This document shows, piece after piece, positions 1 to 6,739 of a stretch of 54,148 nt of DNA (position 1 is the first letter of the stretch; every line of letters starts with the position of its first letter). A program made the position numbers and the translations under genes. The notes beneath the pieces were generated by a model, which did not search any database, was not told the DNA's origin, and was given only the letters and a program-made list of their open reading frames with translations. Source of the stretch: a bacterium (GTDB lineage: Bacteria; Bacillota; Clostridia; Lachnospirales; Lachnospiraceae); NCBI GenBank assembly GCA_028727105.1, contig JAQYOU010000020.1:1-54148 (forward strand). Reading direction: 5' to 3'.

Positions 1-165
1 CGGTTCTTCCCGTCCAGCAAGAAATGCTGCAAATGCGGAAGTGTGAAAAAGGAACTGAAGCTATCAGAGCGGATTTATCGCTGCAACTGTGGCAACGTCA
101 TGGACAGAGACAAAAACGCAGCGATCAACATCCGAGAGGAAGCGAGGAGAATGCTGACTGCATAG
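1..165 (+). CDS. tnpB: RNA-guided endonuclease TnpB family protein, C-terminal end only (5' end outside window)
   Basis: Reading frame 1 is open from the first base and stops at 163-165, giving 54 residues. They contain the TnpB C-terminal zinc finger, with two CxxC pairs (CCKCG and CNCG, the spacing typical of this family), followed by the DRDKNAAINI motif. That motif carries the last acidic residue of the RuvC-like nuclease site. Intact TnpB proteins are usually near 400 residues, so most of the gene lies before the window. TnpB is an RNA-guided DNA nuclease that helps retain IS200/IS605 elements. Whether this copy is active cannot be judged from its tail. Confidence 0.85.
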   Translation, partial: RFFPSSKKCCKCGSVKKELKLSERIYRCNCGNVMDRDKNAAINIREEARRMLTA

Positions 166-335
166 GAGGAAGCAAAAAAGGAAATACGTCCGTATCCGGA
201 CAAAGTAATAAAATGCCCGTATCCGGGCAAAAACAATCGCGGGACACGCGAGGGTAGCCTGTGGATACTGGGCTCAGTAGAGTCATTGAACAGGAAGCCC
301 CCACTTCAAAATCGTTGATTTAAGTGGTGGGAGCA
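166..335 (+). ncRNA. candidate omega RNA (reRNA) scaffold of the TnpB element
   Basis: The stretch between the tnpB stop and the element end is non-coding and strongly structured. It holds two tandem stem-loops, 188-201 (GTCCG, loop TATC, CGGAC) and 215-228 (GCCCG, loop TATC, CGGGC), whose stems differ by one compensated base pair. It ends with the large hairpin at 298-331. TnpB guide RNAs are known to come from this position, overlapping the 3' end of tnpB, with the guide formed by the flanking DNA just past the right end (here from about 336-341). The 5' boundary is unknown and may lie inside tnpB. Confidence 0.6.
298..331 (+). repeat. right-end imperfect palindrome of the IS element
   Basis: An outer stem pairs CCC-CCACTT (298-306) with AAGTGG-T-GGG (322-331), with one bulged T. 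An inner stem pairs AAATC (309-313) with GATTT (317-321) around a 3-nt loop. Such subterminal hairpins with a bulge are the recognition structures of Y1 (HUH) transposases in IS200/IS605 elements. Confidence 0.7.
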
Positions 336-339
336 TGTC

Positions 340-1043
340 ACAGTAAAAGTTGTCGGAACCAATGAGCTGTATGGCGTGGTTGCCTGGGGCTATGGCTATG
401 GTGGAAGCGTAGAATTTACCGGAACAGGAAAATTGACCTTGAATAAGGCGAAGACAAGATCGGAAGCGATTACCATGTATGCGGAGAACTCTAAGGCAGT
501 TCTTAAGGTTGGAAAGAAAGTCACATTGAATGCTTATGCAGGAAAAAAATCAAAAAACAGTGTTTCAATTGAAGAGAGTACCGTTAAGAAAGCTTCTGAC
601 TCCATGATCTTTTCAAATGGAACATCTGCGAAAAAAGCGAAAACAACGAAGACGCCGGTTGTAAAGACTGCGGATGTTGCCTTTCAGATGGACTTTGGCG
701 ATGCCGGAATTTTTGAATATTCGAATACGGCAATTCTCCTCTCGAAAAAAGGAAGCAAGAAACAGTATGCTACCTTAAAAAGCAGTGAAAACGGAAAATG
801 GATGATCTATGAGGTGACAACGGAGGTTGGCGCAGAGACAGGTCTTCCGCTTACAAAGTATTTGACGGATTCTGAGGACTATGAAAAGGACGGATACAAG
901 GCAACGGTTACCGGATATGTGTATACACATACTTATTGCGGAAACCTTCTGTTGATCATATCTTGAATGGTGGTAGAATGCATGGCAACTATCCCGGTTT
1001 ACAGAGGAATGAGTACGATGTACTCGTTCCTCTTTTTAGGTAG
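340..1043 (+). pseudogene. C-terminal remnant of a secreted or surface protein, cut by the IS element and frameshifted near its end
   Basis: The frame is open from the IS edge, with no ribosome binding site for the internal GTG at 376. The N-terminal part was presumably lost or lies upstream of the element. The visible part is rich in Gly, Lys, Ser and Thr (for example VEFTGTGKLTLNKAK), like the beta-solenoid or repeat tails of clostridial cell-surface proteins. The frame stops at 964-966. However, from 945 the other frame reads on to 1043 with a sensible tail (PSVDHILNGG, GNYPGLQRNEYDVLVPLFR). This suggests a single-base deletion around 940-948. I do not recognise a specific family. Probably non-functional. 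Confidence 0.6.
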
Positions 1044-1064
1044 TGCGCCTGGTGGCGTACCGTT

Positions 1065-1553
1065 CTATTTTCGCAGTCCCTCCGGGATGGGGCGGTGCTT
1101 GGCGGCATATTCTGTAACCCGGATCATGATGACGCTGACGATGGAGACCATTTTTTCATCGAAAGAAAAGTCCTTTCCGGTCTGTATTTTCATCAGGTTG
1201 GAAAGAGCGGCTCCCTTTTCTTCAGGATCCTCAAGGATCTCAGCGGTTCCCATGCCGAAAACGGTAGAGTAGGCAAGACCATACTGGCAGGCGACCTTCC
1301 CCTCAAAGGGCTCCAGATCGCATTCCATCTCAAAGCTGACGGTAGGGTTGGCGCGGATCACATCCAGCTTGTGACCGGTTGTGGCACTGTGCACATATAA
1401 GGTAAGGCGACCGTCCTCCATCGTGTACCCGTAGTTCATAGGAAGCAGATACGGCTTTCCTTCGTCAATGAATGCCAGATGTACGATCTTGCATTTGTCT
1501 AAGATTTCCGTGATACGGTTCATGTCTGTGATCTCATGTTCTCTTCTTGTCAT
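1065..1553 (-). CDS. pyridoxamine 5'-phosphate oxidase-like flavoprotein (NimA-like)
   Basis: A 162-residue protein with the split-barrel flavin-binding fold of the PNPOx/NimA group. It starts MTRREHEITD and carries the typical blocks LAFIDEGKPYLLPMNYGY and LYVHSATTGHKLD (the conserved His-Ser pair that contacts flavin phosphate). It continues with a VSFEME strand and a C-terminal MIRVTEYAAKHRP end. Members bind FMN or a related cofactor, and some reduce nitroimidazoles; the substrate here cannot be told. It is a single gene on the minus strand, preceded (reading leftwards) by GGAGCG at about 1560 and a possible TATAAT near 1600. It converges on the broken surface-protein gene. Confidence 0.85.
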   Translation of the reverse strand: MTRREHEITDMNRITEILDKCKIVHLAFIDEGKPYLLPMNYGYTMEDGRLTLYVHSATTGHKLDVIRANPTVSFEMECDLEPFEGKVACQYGLAYSTVFGMGTAEILEDPEEKGAALSNLMKIQTGKDFSFDEKMVSIVSVIMIRVTEYAAKHRPIPEGLRK

Positions 1554-1706
1554 ATGTAGCGCTCCTTTGTGGTAGATTTTGCAAATATATTTACATTATA
1601 TCACAGGAACGGAAGATGCATTTGAGATATTTTGATATTTTTTTCAGAAGAATAATGTAGAAAAAGTGGATGAGAGAGATAAAATCTTATTTTTTGAGAT
1701 TTTTGA

Positions 1707-1734
1707 TTGAATAAAAGGCGGCGTTGTGTATAAT
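1707..1734 (+). promoter_or_regulatory. sigma-A-type promoter for the Xre / ImmA-IrrE / PIN module
   Basis: TTGAAT at 1707-1712 and TATAAT at 1729-1734 are 16 bp apart, about 50 bp before the Xre start. A second TATAAT-like run follows at about 1760. An AT-rich stretch surrounds it. Confidence 0.5.
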
Positions 1735-1782
1735 ATAAGTAAACAGTAATGAACGTATATAATACAGAAAGAGGTACGTGGT

Positions 1783-2154
1783 ATGACGAAATATATTGAA
1801 AATGTAAATGCCTATTTGTCACAGATGAAGATCAAACAAACGTACATCAGTTTAAAAACCGGAATTGATCAAAAGAAGTTATCGCGTATTCTGACGGGCG
1901 CACAGGACATCAATGCAACAGATATGGAGAAAATCGCAAATGCATTGGGACAGAAAATGGAATTCTTTCTAAGCAGCTCCTTTTGCGTACCTCAGATGCA
2001 TGACTATCTGCCTGAAAAGATTGTATTCTATGCGGGAAATCCAACGGAAAAGCAGAATGAGATTGCGGAAAAACTGGAAAAGTTAATGGCCAATATCGAT
2101 GAAGTGATGAGCGCAAAGTATCGTTTTTTGAATCTGTCTGAGGGTAAGTTATGA
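1783..2154 (+). CDS. Xre-family HTH protein, predicted antitoxin or repressor
   Basis: A 123-residue protein with a lambda-repressor-like helix-turn-helix at about residues 8-60 (IKQTYISLKTGIDQKKLSRIL, then DMEKIANALGQ). A C-terminal extension without recognised domain follows. The ribosome binding site AGAGG lies just before ATG 1783. The last four bases (ATGA, 2151-2154) are shared with the next gene, so the two are translationally coupled. In Xre/ImmA-IrrE pairs the HTH protein represses its own operon and is the target of the peptidase; that role is inferred here from context. Base composition is richer in A and T than in the genes further downstream. Confidence 0.8.
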   Translation: MTKYIENVNAYLSQMKIKQTYISLKTGIDQKKLSRILTGAQDINATDMEKIANALGQKMEFFLSSSFCVPQMHDYLPEKIVFYAGNPTEKQNEIAEKLEKLMANIDEVMSAKYRFLNLSEGKL

Positions 2155-2954
2155 ACATTGAGAGGTTAAGAAAAATAATAAAGTATTGTGATGCAAACAG
2201 AGCTGATATGGAATCCAAAGTAAAAAATTTTTACTCTTTTGCAGGTATGAGTAGCGACAAAGAGGTTTTGAATATTATGCAGATTGCAAGGTCTTCTTTT
2301 CGGGAGAAGGGATATTTGGTTTTTGAAATGCCATTTTCCGATAAAGAAATCGGTGCACTTTGCTATAGAGGGGATGCACTGGGATATATCGTTCTGAACA
2401 CCTCCTTGTCCAAAGTAACGATCAATTTTGCTGTTTGCCATGAACTGTATCATGTGTTTTACCAGAAGAACGAGCCTAAAACCAAGGTGGAACTTGTAAA
2501 TAATCATTATTATGAGCAGGAAGAGGAAGTTGCAGCAAATCTGTTTGCCGGCATGCTCCTTATGCCAGAAGCAAGTTTTCGGTTTATGTATGCGAAATTT
2601 AAAGATGAATCCGGAAATAATGAAAAAGATACATTGATACGTTTGATGAATTATTATCAGGCACCATATATGGCTGTACTGATACGTGCCTATGAATTGG
2701 GATTGCCGGATGATATGAATATTTCGGAAGACCTCCTGAATATAGAGCCGAATCGTATTCGGGAGCGGTTTCATGATCTATGGCTTGATGCCGATATTCT
2801 GGATGCTACAGGGAAAGACGACTATACTCATATAGAAGCGCTAGTGGAACAATTTGGAAAAGAAGGTGTCCGGGATGCTTACTTAAATCAAAGAACACTG
2901 GAAAAAGTCATGAAAAATATGAGGAAATTATATACAGACATAAAGGGGGAGTAA
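2151..2954 (+). CDS. ImmA/IrrE-family zinc metallopeptidase
   Basis: A 267-residue protein of the COG2856 family. The zinc-binding motif HELYH lies at residues 97-101. The third ligand is probably one of the Glu residues in YEQEEEVAANLFAGMLLMP (about 122-140), a typical second conserved block. ImmA of ICEBs1 and IrrE/PprI of Deinococcus cleave a partner Xre repressor when a signal arrives, and the adjacent coupled Xre gene fits that pattern. The C-terminal third (about 185-267) is family-variable and may sense the signal. It is separated by 3 nt from the PIN-like gene, so all three are one transcription unit. Confidence 0.88.
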   Translation: MNIERLRKIIKYCDANRADMESKVKNFYSFAGMSSDKEVLNIMQIARSSFREKGYLVFEMPFSDKEIGALCYRGDALGYIVLNTSLSKVTINFAVCHELYHVFYQKNEPKTKVELVNNHYYEQEEEVAANLFAGMLLMPEASFRFMYAKFKDESGNNEKDTLIRLMNYYQAPYMAVLIRAYELGLPDDMNISEDLLNIEPNRIRERFHDLWLDADILDATGKDDYTHIEALVEQFGKEGVRDAYLNQRTLEKVMKNMRKLYTDIKGE

Positions 2955-2957
2955 TGG

Positions 2958-3893
2958 ATGGGAAACGGTTATACAGATACTCCTCATAATATGAAAGAGA
3001 TTTTGTCTGATGTTATCATTGAAAAGGATGCAATCACCCGGGCGGTGATCGGCAGTTCCAAGTGTTATTTTTATGATACGTGTTCATTTCGGCGACATGC
3101 GAATCTGCCAGGCGAGTTAGCAGAGTATTTCTTGAAATATCTGAAAGATCAGGATGGTATCATCATTATTACAAGATGCATTTTAATGGAATTGGCATCT
3201 CATAGTGGGGTGCTGAATCAAGAATATGTTGCATATATGAAGCGCATAAAGAAACAGGGGATCGCAGTCATAGTGATGTATGAAGAAGATCTCTTTGATG
3301 TGATGGAGATCTGCTTCAGCACGAATGCAGCAATTAATCAGTATTTATGTTGGGCAGTAAGACTAATGAAGCGTCCAGTGAGTACGATAACGGAAACATT
3401 GGAAGAAAATGTTAGCATCAACAATGAAGTGATAAAGGGGAAAAATCAGGACAATTCCGGAATATACAGGCGTTTTTTTGAGGCTGTCAGAAGCAACAAG
3501 GAGTCAGGTGATAACCTAGGCGAAGAACTGATCGCTATCTGCCTCTATATTTTATCTCATATGCCGGGAGATGAGGATGGTAAATTTTGTGTGATCACGG
3601 ACGATAAAGGAGCCGCTGGAAAAATCGATACCTTATTTAAGGAGATACCAGAGCCGCATCGTGGGAAAACGATTGGTATATTCAGTACTCCAAAACTGGT
3701 GCAAATTCTTTACAGAGAAGGTATTCTGCGTGACACAATGCACATGAAAGAAATATTATCGACAGGAGCCAATGGAAATATTGTTGTGCTTGGTATGCTT
3801 GTCTATGATATACGAGCCAGAGAGATTGCTACAAGTAAAGAAACATTGACTGACTTGATCATGCAGCCAAATGGAATTACGATCATTTTTTAG
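2958..3893 (+). CDS. PIN-like domain protein, predicted RNase effector of the module
   Basis: A 311-residue protein that I place in the PIN-like nuclease fold by motif order. Asp40 lies in YFYDTCSF, Glu78 in ILMELASH, Glu189/Glu190 in LGEELIAICLYIL, and Asp215-Asp216 in FCVITDDKGA. This D...E...E...DD order, with hydrophobic strands before the acidic residues, matches PIN ribonucleases, but the protein is about twice the usual 130-150 residues. The N-terminal 35 residues and the C-terminal 70 residues (about 240-311) are extra. The gene follows the ImmA/IrrE stop by 3 nt. A toxin or defence role controlled by the upstream pair is inferred, not shown. Confidence 0.65.
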   Translation: MGNGYTDTPHNMKEILSDVIIEKDAITRAVIGSSKCYFYDTCSFRRHANLPGELAEYFLKYLKDQDGIIIITRCILMELASHSGVLNQEYVAYMKRIKKQGIAVIVMYEEDLFDVMEICFSTNAAINQYLCWAVRLMKRPVSTITETLEENVSINNEVIKGKNQDNSGIYRRFFEAVRSNKESGDNLGEELIAICLYILSHMPGDEDGKFCVITDDKGAAGKIDTLFKEIPEPHRGKTIGIFSTPKLVQILYREGILRDTMHMKEILSTGANGNIVVLGMLVYDIRAREIATSKETLTDLIMQPNGITIIF

Positions 3894-3908
3894 AAGGAAA
3901 TAGAACAT

Positions 3909-4769
3909 ATGAAAACAGGACTGGTTTTAGAAGGCGGCGCCATGCGGGGGATGTACACCGCAGGCGTGCTGGATGTATTTATGGAGCAGGGGATCACCTT
4001 TGACGGTGTGATCGGTGTCTCGGCGGGGGCATTGTTTGGGGTGAATCTTTTAAGTAAGCAGGCGGGGCGTGTGATCCGTTATAACAAACGATTTAATGCA
4101 GATCCTAACTATCTGGGGCTGCGACCGCTGCTGCGAACCGGAAATATCGTGGATACGGATTATGCATACAACCGTGTGCCGCGTACATTGGATGTGTTTG
4201 ACGATGAGACCTATCGGGCATCAGGGATTCCCTTTTTTGCGGTGGTCACGAATGTAGAGACCGGTGAGGCTGAGTACATAAAGGTGGACAGTGTTTTTGA
4301 TCAGATGGATGTGCTTCGCGCTTCCGGTTCCATGCCCTTTGTATCAAAGCCGGTGGAGATTGCTGGGAAAAAGTATCTGGACGGAGCGATCACAGACAGT
4401 ATTCCCTTTGAAAAATTCATGGAGATGGGCTATGACAGGCTGGTGGTCGTGCTGACAAAGCCTGACGGATATGTGAAAAAACCGATGTCACCTTTGCTTA
4501 CGCGGTTGTGTTATGCACATGAATATCCGAACTTTGCAAAGAAGGTGCGGGACCGTCATGTGATGTACAATGCTTCCACGGCGCGGTTGGGAGAGCTGGA
4601 GCAGGAGGGAAAGGTACTGATACTTCGGCCTTCGCAGCATGTGAAGATCAGCAGGGTAGAGAAGGATCCGGAAAAGCTGCAGGCACTTTATGATGTGGGC
4701 ATCAGGGATGCGCAGGTTAAATTAGAACAGATCCGGCAGTTTCTGGCGGATACCGGAATTGAAAAGTAA
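3909..4769 (+). CDS. patatin-like phospholipase family protein
   Basis: A 286-residue protein with all patatin signatures: the oxyanion motif [15 protein letters not shown] at the N terminus, nucleophile Ser38 in GVSAG, and Asp158 in [10 protein letters not shown] forming the Ser-Asp dyad. The C-terminal end ([15 protein letters not shown]) resembles YjjU-type housekeeping patatins rather than CBASS effectors. The ribosome binding site AAGGAAA precedes ATG 3909 by a short gap. It starts only 15 nt after the PIN-like gene, so read-through is likely, but its base composition resembles the chromosomal genes downstream. It probably hydrolyses membrane or lipid acyl esters. Confidence 0.85.
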   Translation: MKTGLVLEGGAMRGMYTAGVLDVFMEQGITFDGVIGVSAGALFGVNLLSKQAGRVIRYNKRFNADPNYLGLRPLLRTGNIVDTDYAYNRVPRTLDVFDDETYRASGIPFFAVVTNVETGEAEYIKVDSVFDQMDVLRASGSMPFVSKPVEIAGKKYLDGAITDSIPFEKFMEMGYDRLVVVLTKPDGYVKKPMSPLLTRLCYAHEYPNFAKKVRDRHVMYNASTARLGELEQEGKVLILRPSQHVKISRVEKDPEKLQALYDVGIRDAQVKLEQIRQFLADTGIEK

Positions 4770-4838
4770 AGACTGTAAGGAGCGCAGGCTGTCTGTTCTC
4801 TGTGTTTTGCACAGGGAACAGGCAGTTTTTTACGCTTA

Positions 4839-4894
4839 TTTTACATTCTTTTTACCTGTGGATGATAATGGATTTTACATGCCTTTTCTATAAT
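4839..4894 (+). promoter_or_regulatory. Pho-box array and promoter for pstB-phoU
   Basis: Three PhoP/PhoB-type hexamers TTTACA/TTTACC lie at 4840-4845, 4851-4856 and 4874-4879, 11 bp and 23 bp apart. They are followed by a perfect TATAAT at 4889-4894. The 11-bp step places the half-sites on one face of the helix, as in known Gram-positive PhoP boxes. Confidence 0.75.
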
Positions 4895-4924
4895 ATATGG
4901 CAGAAAAACAAAAGGAGAAAAGAT

Positions 4925-5677
4925 ATGGCGGACAAATATACAGTCAGAAACCTCGAACTATATTACGGGGATTTTCACGCGCTGAAAAACATTAATATGA
5001 ATTTGCCGGAGCATGAGATCACGGCATTTATCGGCCCCAGCGGCTGCGGAAAATCCACTTTTTTAAAGACATTGAACCGGATGAATGATCTTGTGGAAAA
5101 TTGCCGGATCACAGGTGATGTGCTTTTAAATGATGTGGATATTTTTCATGGAATGAATGTGAATCTGCTCAGAAAACGAGTGGGTATGGTGTTCCAGAAC
5201 CCCAATCCCTTTCCGATGAGTATTTACGATAACATCGCCTATGGACCTCGTACACATGGAATTAAGAATAAAGCAAAGCTGGACGAGATCGTGGAGCGTT
5301 CCCTCAGCCAGGCTGCGATCTGGAATGAATTAAAGGACCGTTTAAAGAAATCAGCCCTCGGCCTGTCCGGTGGCCAGCAGCAGCGACTTTGCATTGCGAG
5401 AGCTCTGGCAGTTAATCCGGAGGTCATTCTGATGGATGAGCCTACCTCTGCTCTGGATCCGATCTCTACTGCAAAGATCGAGGATCTGGTGATGGAGCTG
5501 AAAAAGGAATACACGATCATTATGGTGACCCATAACATGCAGCAGGCAACCCGTGTGTCTGACCGCACAGCATTTTTCCTTTTAGGTGAAGTGGTGGAAT
5601 ATGACCGGACAGAAAAGCTGTTTTCTTCACCGTCCGATAAGCGGACAGAGGATTACATTACCGGACGTTTCGGTTGA
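4925..5677 (+). CDS. pstB: phosphate ABC transporter ATP-binding protein PstB
   Basis: ATPase subunit of the high-affinity phosphate importer. The start is set at ATG 4925, after AAAGGAGAAA; it gives 250 residues, the usual PstB length, whereas upstream in-frame codons lie inside the promoter. Walker A is GPSGCGKS (about 37-44), the Q-loop is [16 protein letters not shown], the signature is LSGGQQQR, and Walker B is [12 protein letters not shown]. The [11 protein letters not shown] block is typical of PstB. The permease and binding-protein genes pstS, pstC and pstA are absent from this window, so this copy is an orphan joined to phoU. It is presumably induced by phosphate starvation through the Pho boxes upstream. 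Confidence 0.93.
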   Translation: MADKYTVRNLELYYGDFHALKNINMNLPEHEITAFIGPSGCGKSTFLKTLNRMNDLVENCRITGDVLLNDVDIFHGMNVNLLRKRVGMVFQNPNPFPMSIYDNIAYGPRTHGIKNKAKLDEIVERSLSQAAIWNELKDRLKKSALGLSGGQQQRLCIARALAVNPEVILMDEPTSALDPISTAKIEDLVMELKKEYTIIMVTHNMQQATRVSDRTAFFLLGEVVEYDRTEKLFSSPSDKRTEDYITGRFG

Positions 5678-5716
5678 TCTTTTCATTATAAAAAATAGAA
5701 GAAAGAGAGTATACAT

Positions 5717-6361
5717 ATGCCTAGAACCAGTTTTAAAAAGCAGTTAGAGCAATTAAATGACCAGATGATCACCATGGGAAGCATGATTGAGAATGCCATA
5801 GAGACAGCCATCACAGCGCTTGTATCACAGGATACGGATCGTGCAGAAGAAACGATCGCTTACGATGTTGAGATTGATACGCAGGAGCGGAATATCGAAC
5901 AGCTTTGCTACAAGCTCCTTTTGATGCAGCAGCCGGTGGCTGGAGACTTGCGTATCGTGTCGGCAACCATGAAAATGATCACAGATATGGAGCGGATCGG
6001 AGATCACGCGGCAGATATCTCAGAGCTGACCCTTCTCATGGCAGGAAAACCGTATATCAGAGAAATCTCGGATATTGAGCAGATGGCAAAGCAGACCACC
6101 GTGATGGTGACAAACAGTGTGGATGCCTACGTAAACCGGGATCTGGATCTGGCGCGAAAGGTGATCCAGATGGATGATGAGGTGGATGAGCTCTTTAATA
6201 AGGTGAAAAAAGAGATCATTGCAGAAATTCGGTCCGGACATGATGATGGAGAACAGACCACAGACCTGCTCATGGTGGCAAAATATTTTGAGCGCATCGG
6301 CGATCATGCCACAAATATTGCGGAGTGGGTGATCTTTTCGATGACCGGTGAACACGTGTAA
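5717..6361 (+). CDS. phoU: phosphate signalling complex protein PhoU
   Basis: A 214-residue all-helical protein built of two similar three-helix halves. Each half holds the metal-binding style motif seen in PhoU: MERIGDHAADISE near residue 94 and FERIGDHATNIAEW near the C terminus. PhoU links Pst transporter state to PhoR and damps Pho signalling; it acts at the inner face of the membrane. It lies 39 nt after pstB behind GAAAGAGAG, in the same transcript. Confidence 0.93.
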   Translation: MPRTSFKKQLEQLNDQMITMGSMIENAIETAITALVSQDTDRAEETIAYDVEIDTQERNIEQLCYKLLLMQQPVAGDLRIVSATMKMITDMERIGDHAADISELTLLMAGKPYIREISDIEQMAKQTTVMVTNSVDAYVNRDLDLARKVIQMDDEVDELFNKVKKEIIAEIRSGHDDGEQTTDLLMVAKYFERIGDHATNIAEWVIFSMTGEHV

Positions 6362-6425
6362 GAGCTTTTGGTGTTTTGCATCGTGATTGTGAAGGTAATG
6401 AACAGTTGCGGTGCTTAACATATTC

Positions 6426-6491
6426 TTTACATGGAATTTACCTGTTTGTGGTAATGGATTTTACATGACTGCGGGATACTTTGGATATAAT
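6426..6491 (+). promoter_or_regulatory. Pho-box array and promoter for the 32-residue membrane peptide
   Basis: TTTACA at 6426-6431, TTTACC at 6437-6442 and TTTACA at 6460-6465 have the same 11-bp and 23-bp spacing, and the same hexamer order, as the array before pstB. The stretch around the third hexamer (AATGGATTTTACATG) is identical at both sites. GATACT at 6475-6480 (15 bp from the last hexamer, as at pstB) or TATAAT at 6486-6491 could be the -10. Confidence 0.7.
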
Positions 6492-6510
6492 AAATACGGA
6501 GGTCATAAGC

Positions 6511-6609
6511 ATGAGCGGATTGATTCTTTTATGTAAGATCGTGGTGATCGCAGCAGCATGTGTTGGCGCGGTTTGGTTTGGATACTGGTATAAGGACAAT
6601 GTGAGATAG
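6511..6609 (+). CDS. 32-residue single-span membrane peptide under its own Pho box
   Basis: ATG 6511 has a consensus ribosome binding site (GGAGG at about 6498-6502) and the frame stops at TAG 6607-6609. The peptide starts MSGLILLCKIVVIAAA, continues through a hydrophobic span (about residues 4-24) and ends with the aromatic and charged tail WFGYWYKDNVR. That order, a hydrophobic helix followed by aromatic residues and basic/acidic end, fits a small integral membrane peptide. It sits between phoU and the Na/Pi cotransporter and has a separate Pho-box promoter. I do not recognise a family. A role in regulating a phosphate transporter or PhoR is inference from position only. Confidence 0.65.
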   Translation: MSGLILLCKIVVIAAACVGAVWFGYWYKDNVR

Positions 6610-6636
6610 CGCCTGCAATGATGCATGGCGTCATAT

Positions 6637-6675
6637 TTTACATAGATTTTACATTAATTACTCCTATATTTTACA
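6637..6675 (+). promoter_or_regulatory. Pho-box array before the Na/Pi cotransporter
   Basis: Three perfect TTTACA hexamers lie at 6637-6642, 6648-6653 and 6670-6675, with steps of 11 and 22 bp. They sit 65-100 bp before the cotransporter start. No clear -10 is visible; TACGAT at 6685-6690 has the same 15-bp offset as the pstB promoter. Confidence 0.72.
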
Positions 6676-6739
6676 TAAATGCATTACGATGATAAGGTTA
6701 ATATACGATTTTTATGTAAAAGGATAAGGAGTACGAAAA

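Larger units (their letters stand above)
1..335 (+). mobile_element. 3' part of an IS200/IS605-family (TnpB-type) insertion element
   Basis: The window opens inside the element. It contains the C-terminal end of a TnpB, a structured non-coding stretch and a right-end stem-loop at 298-331 of the kind recognised by Y1 transposases. No tnpA is visible, so the element may be a tnpB-only (IS1341-like) copy or tnpA may lie upstream of the window. It points the same way as the broken gene that follows. The exact right boundary is not certain from one copy; it should fall shortly after 331, near 335-340. Confidence 0.75.

Noticed and set aside
3909-4769. Patatin gene as a CBASS effector
   Set aside because: No cyclic-nucleotide synthase, ubiquitin-like or HORMA gene is present, and the C-terminal part looks like the housekeeping YjjU group.
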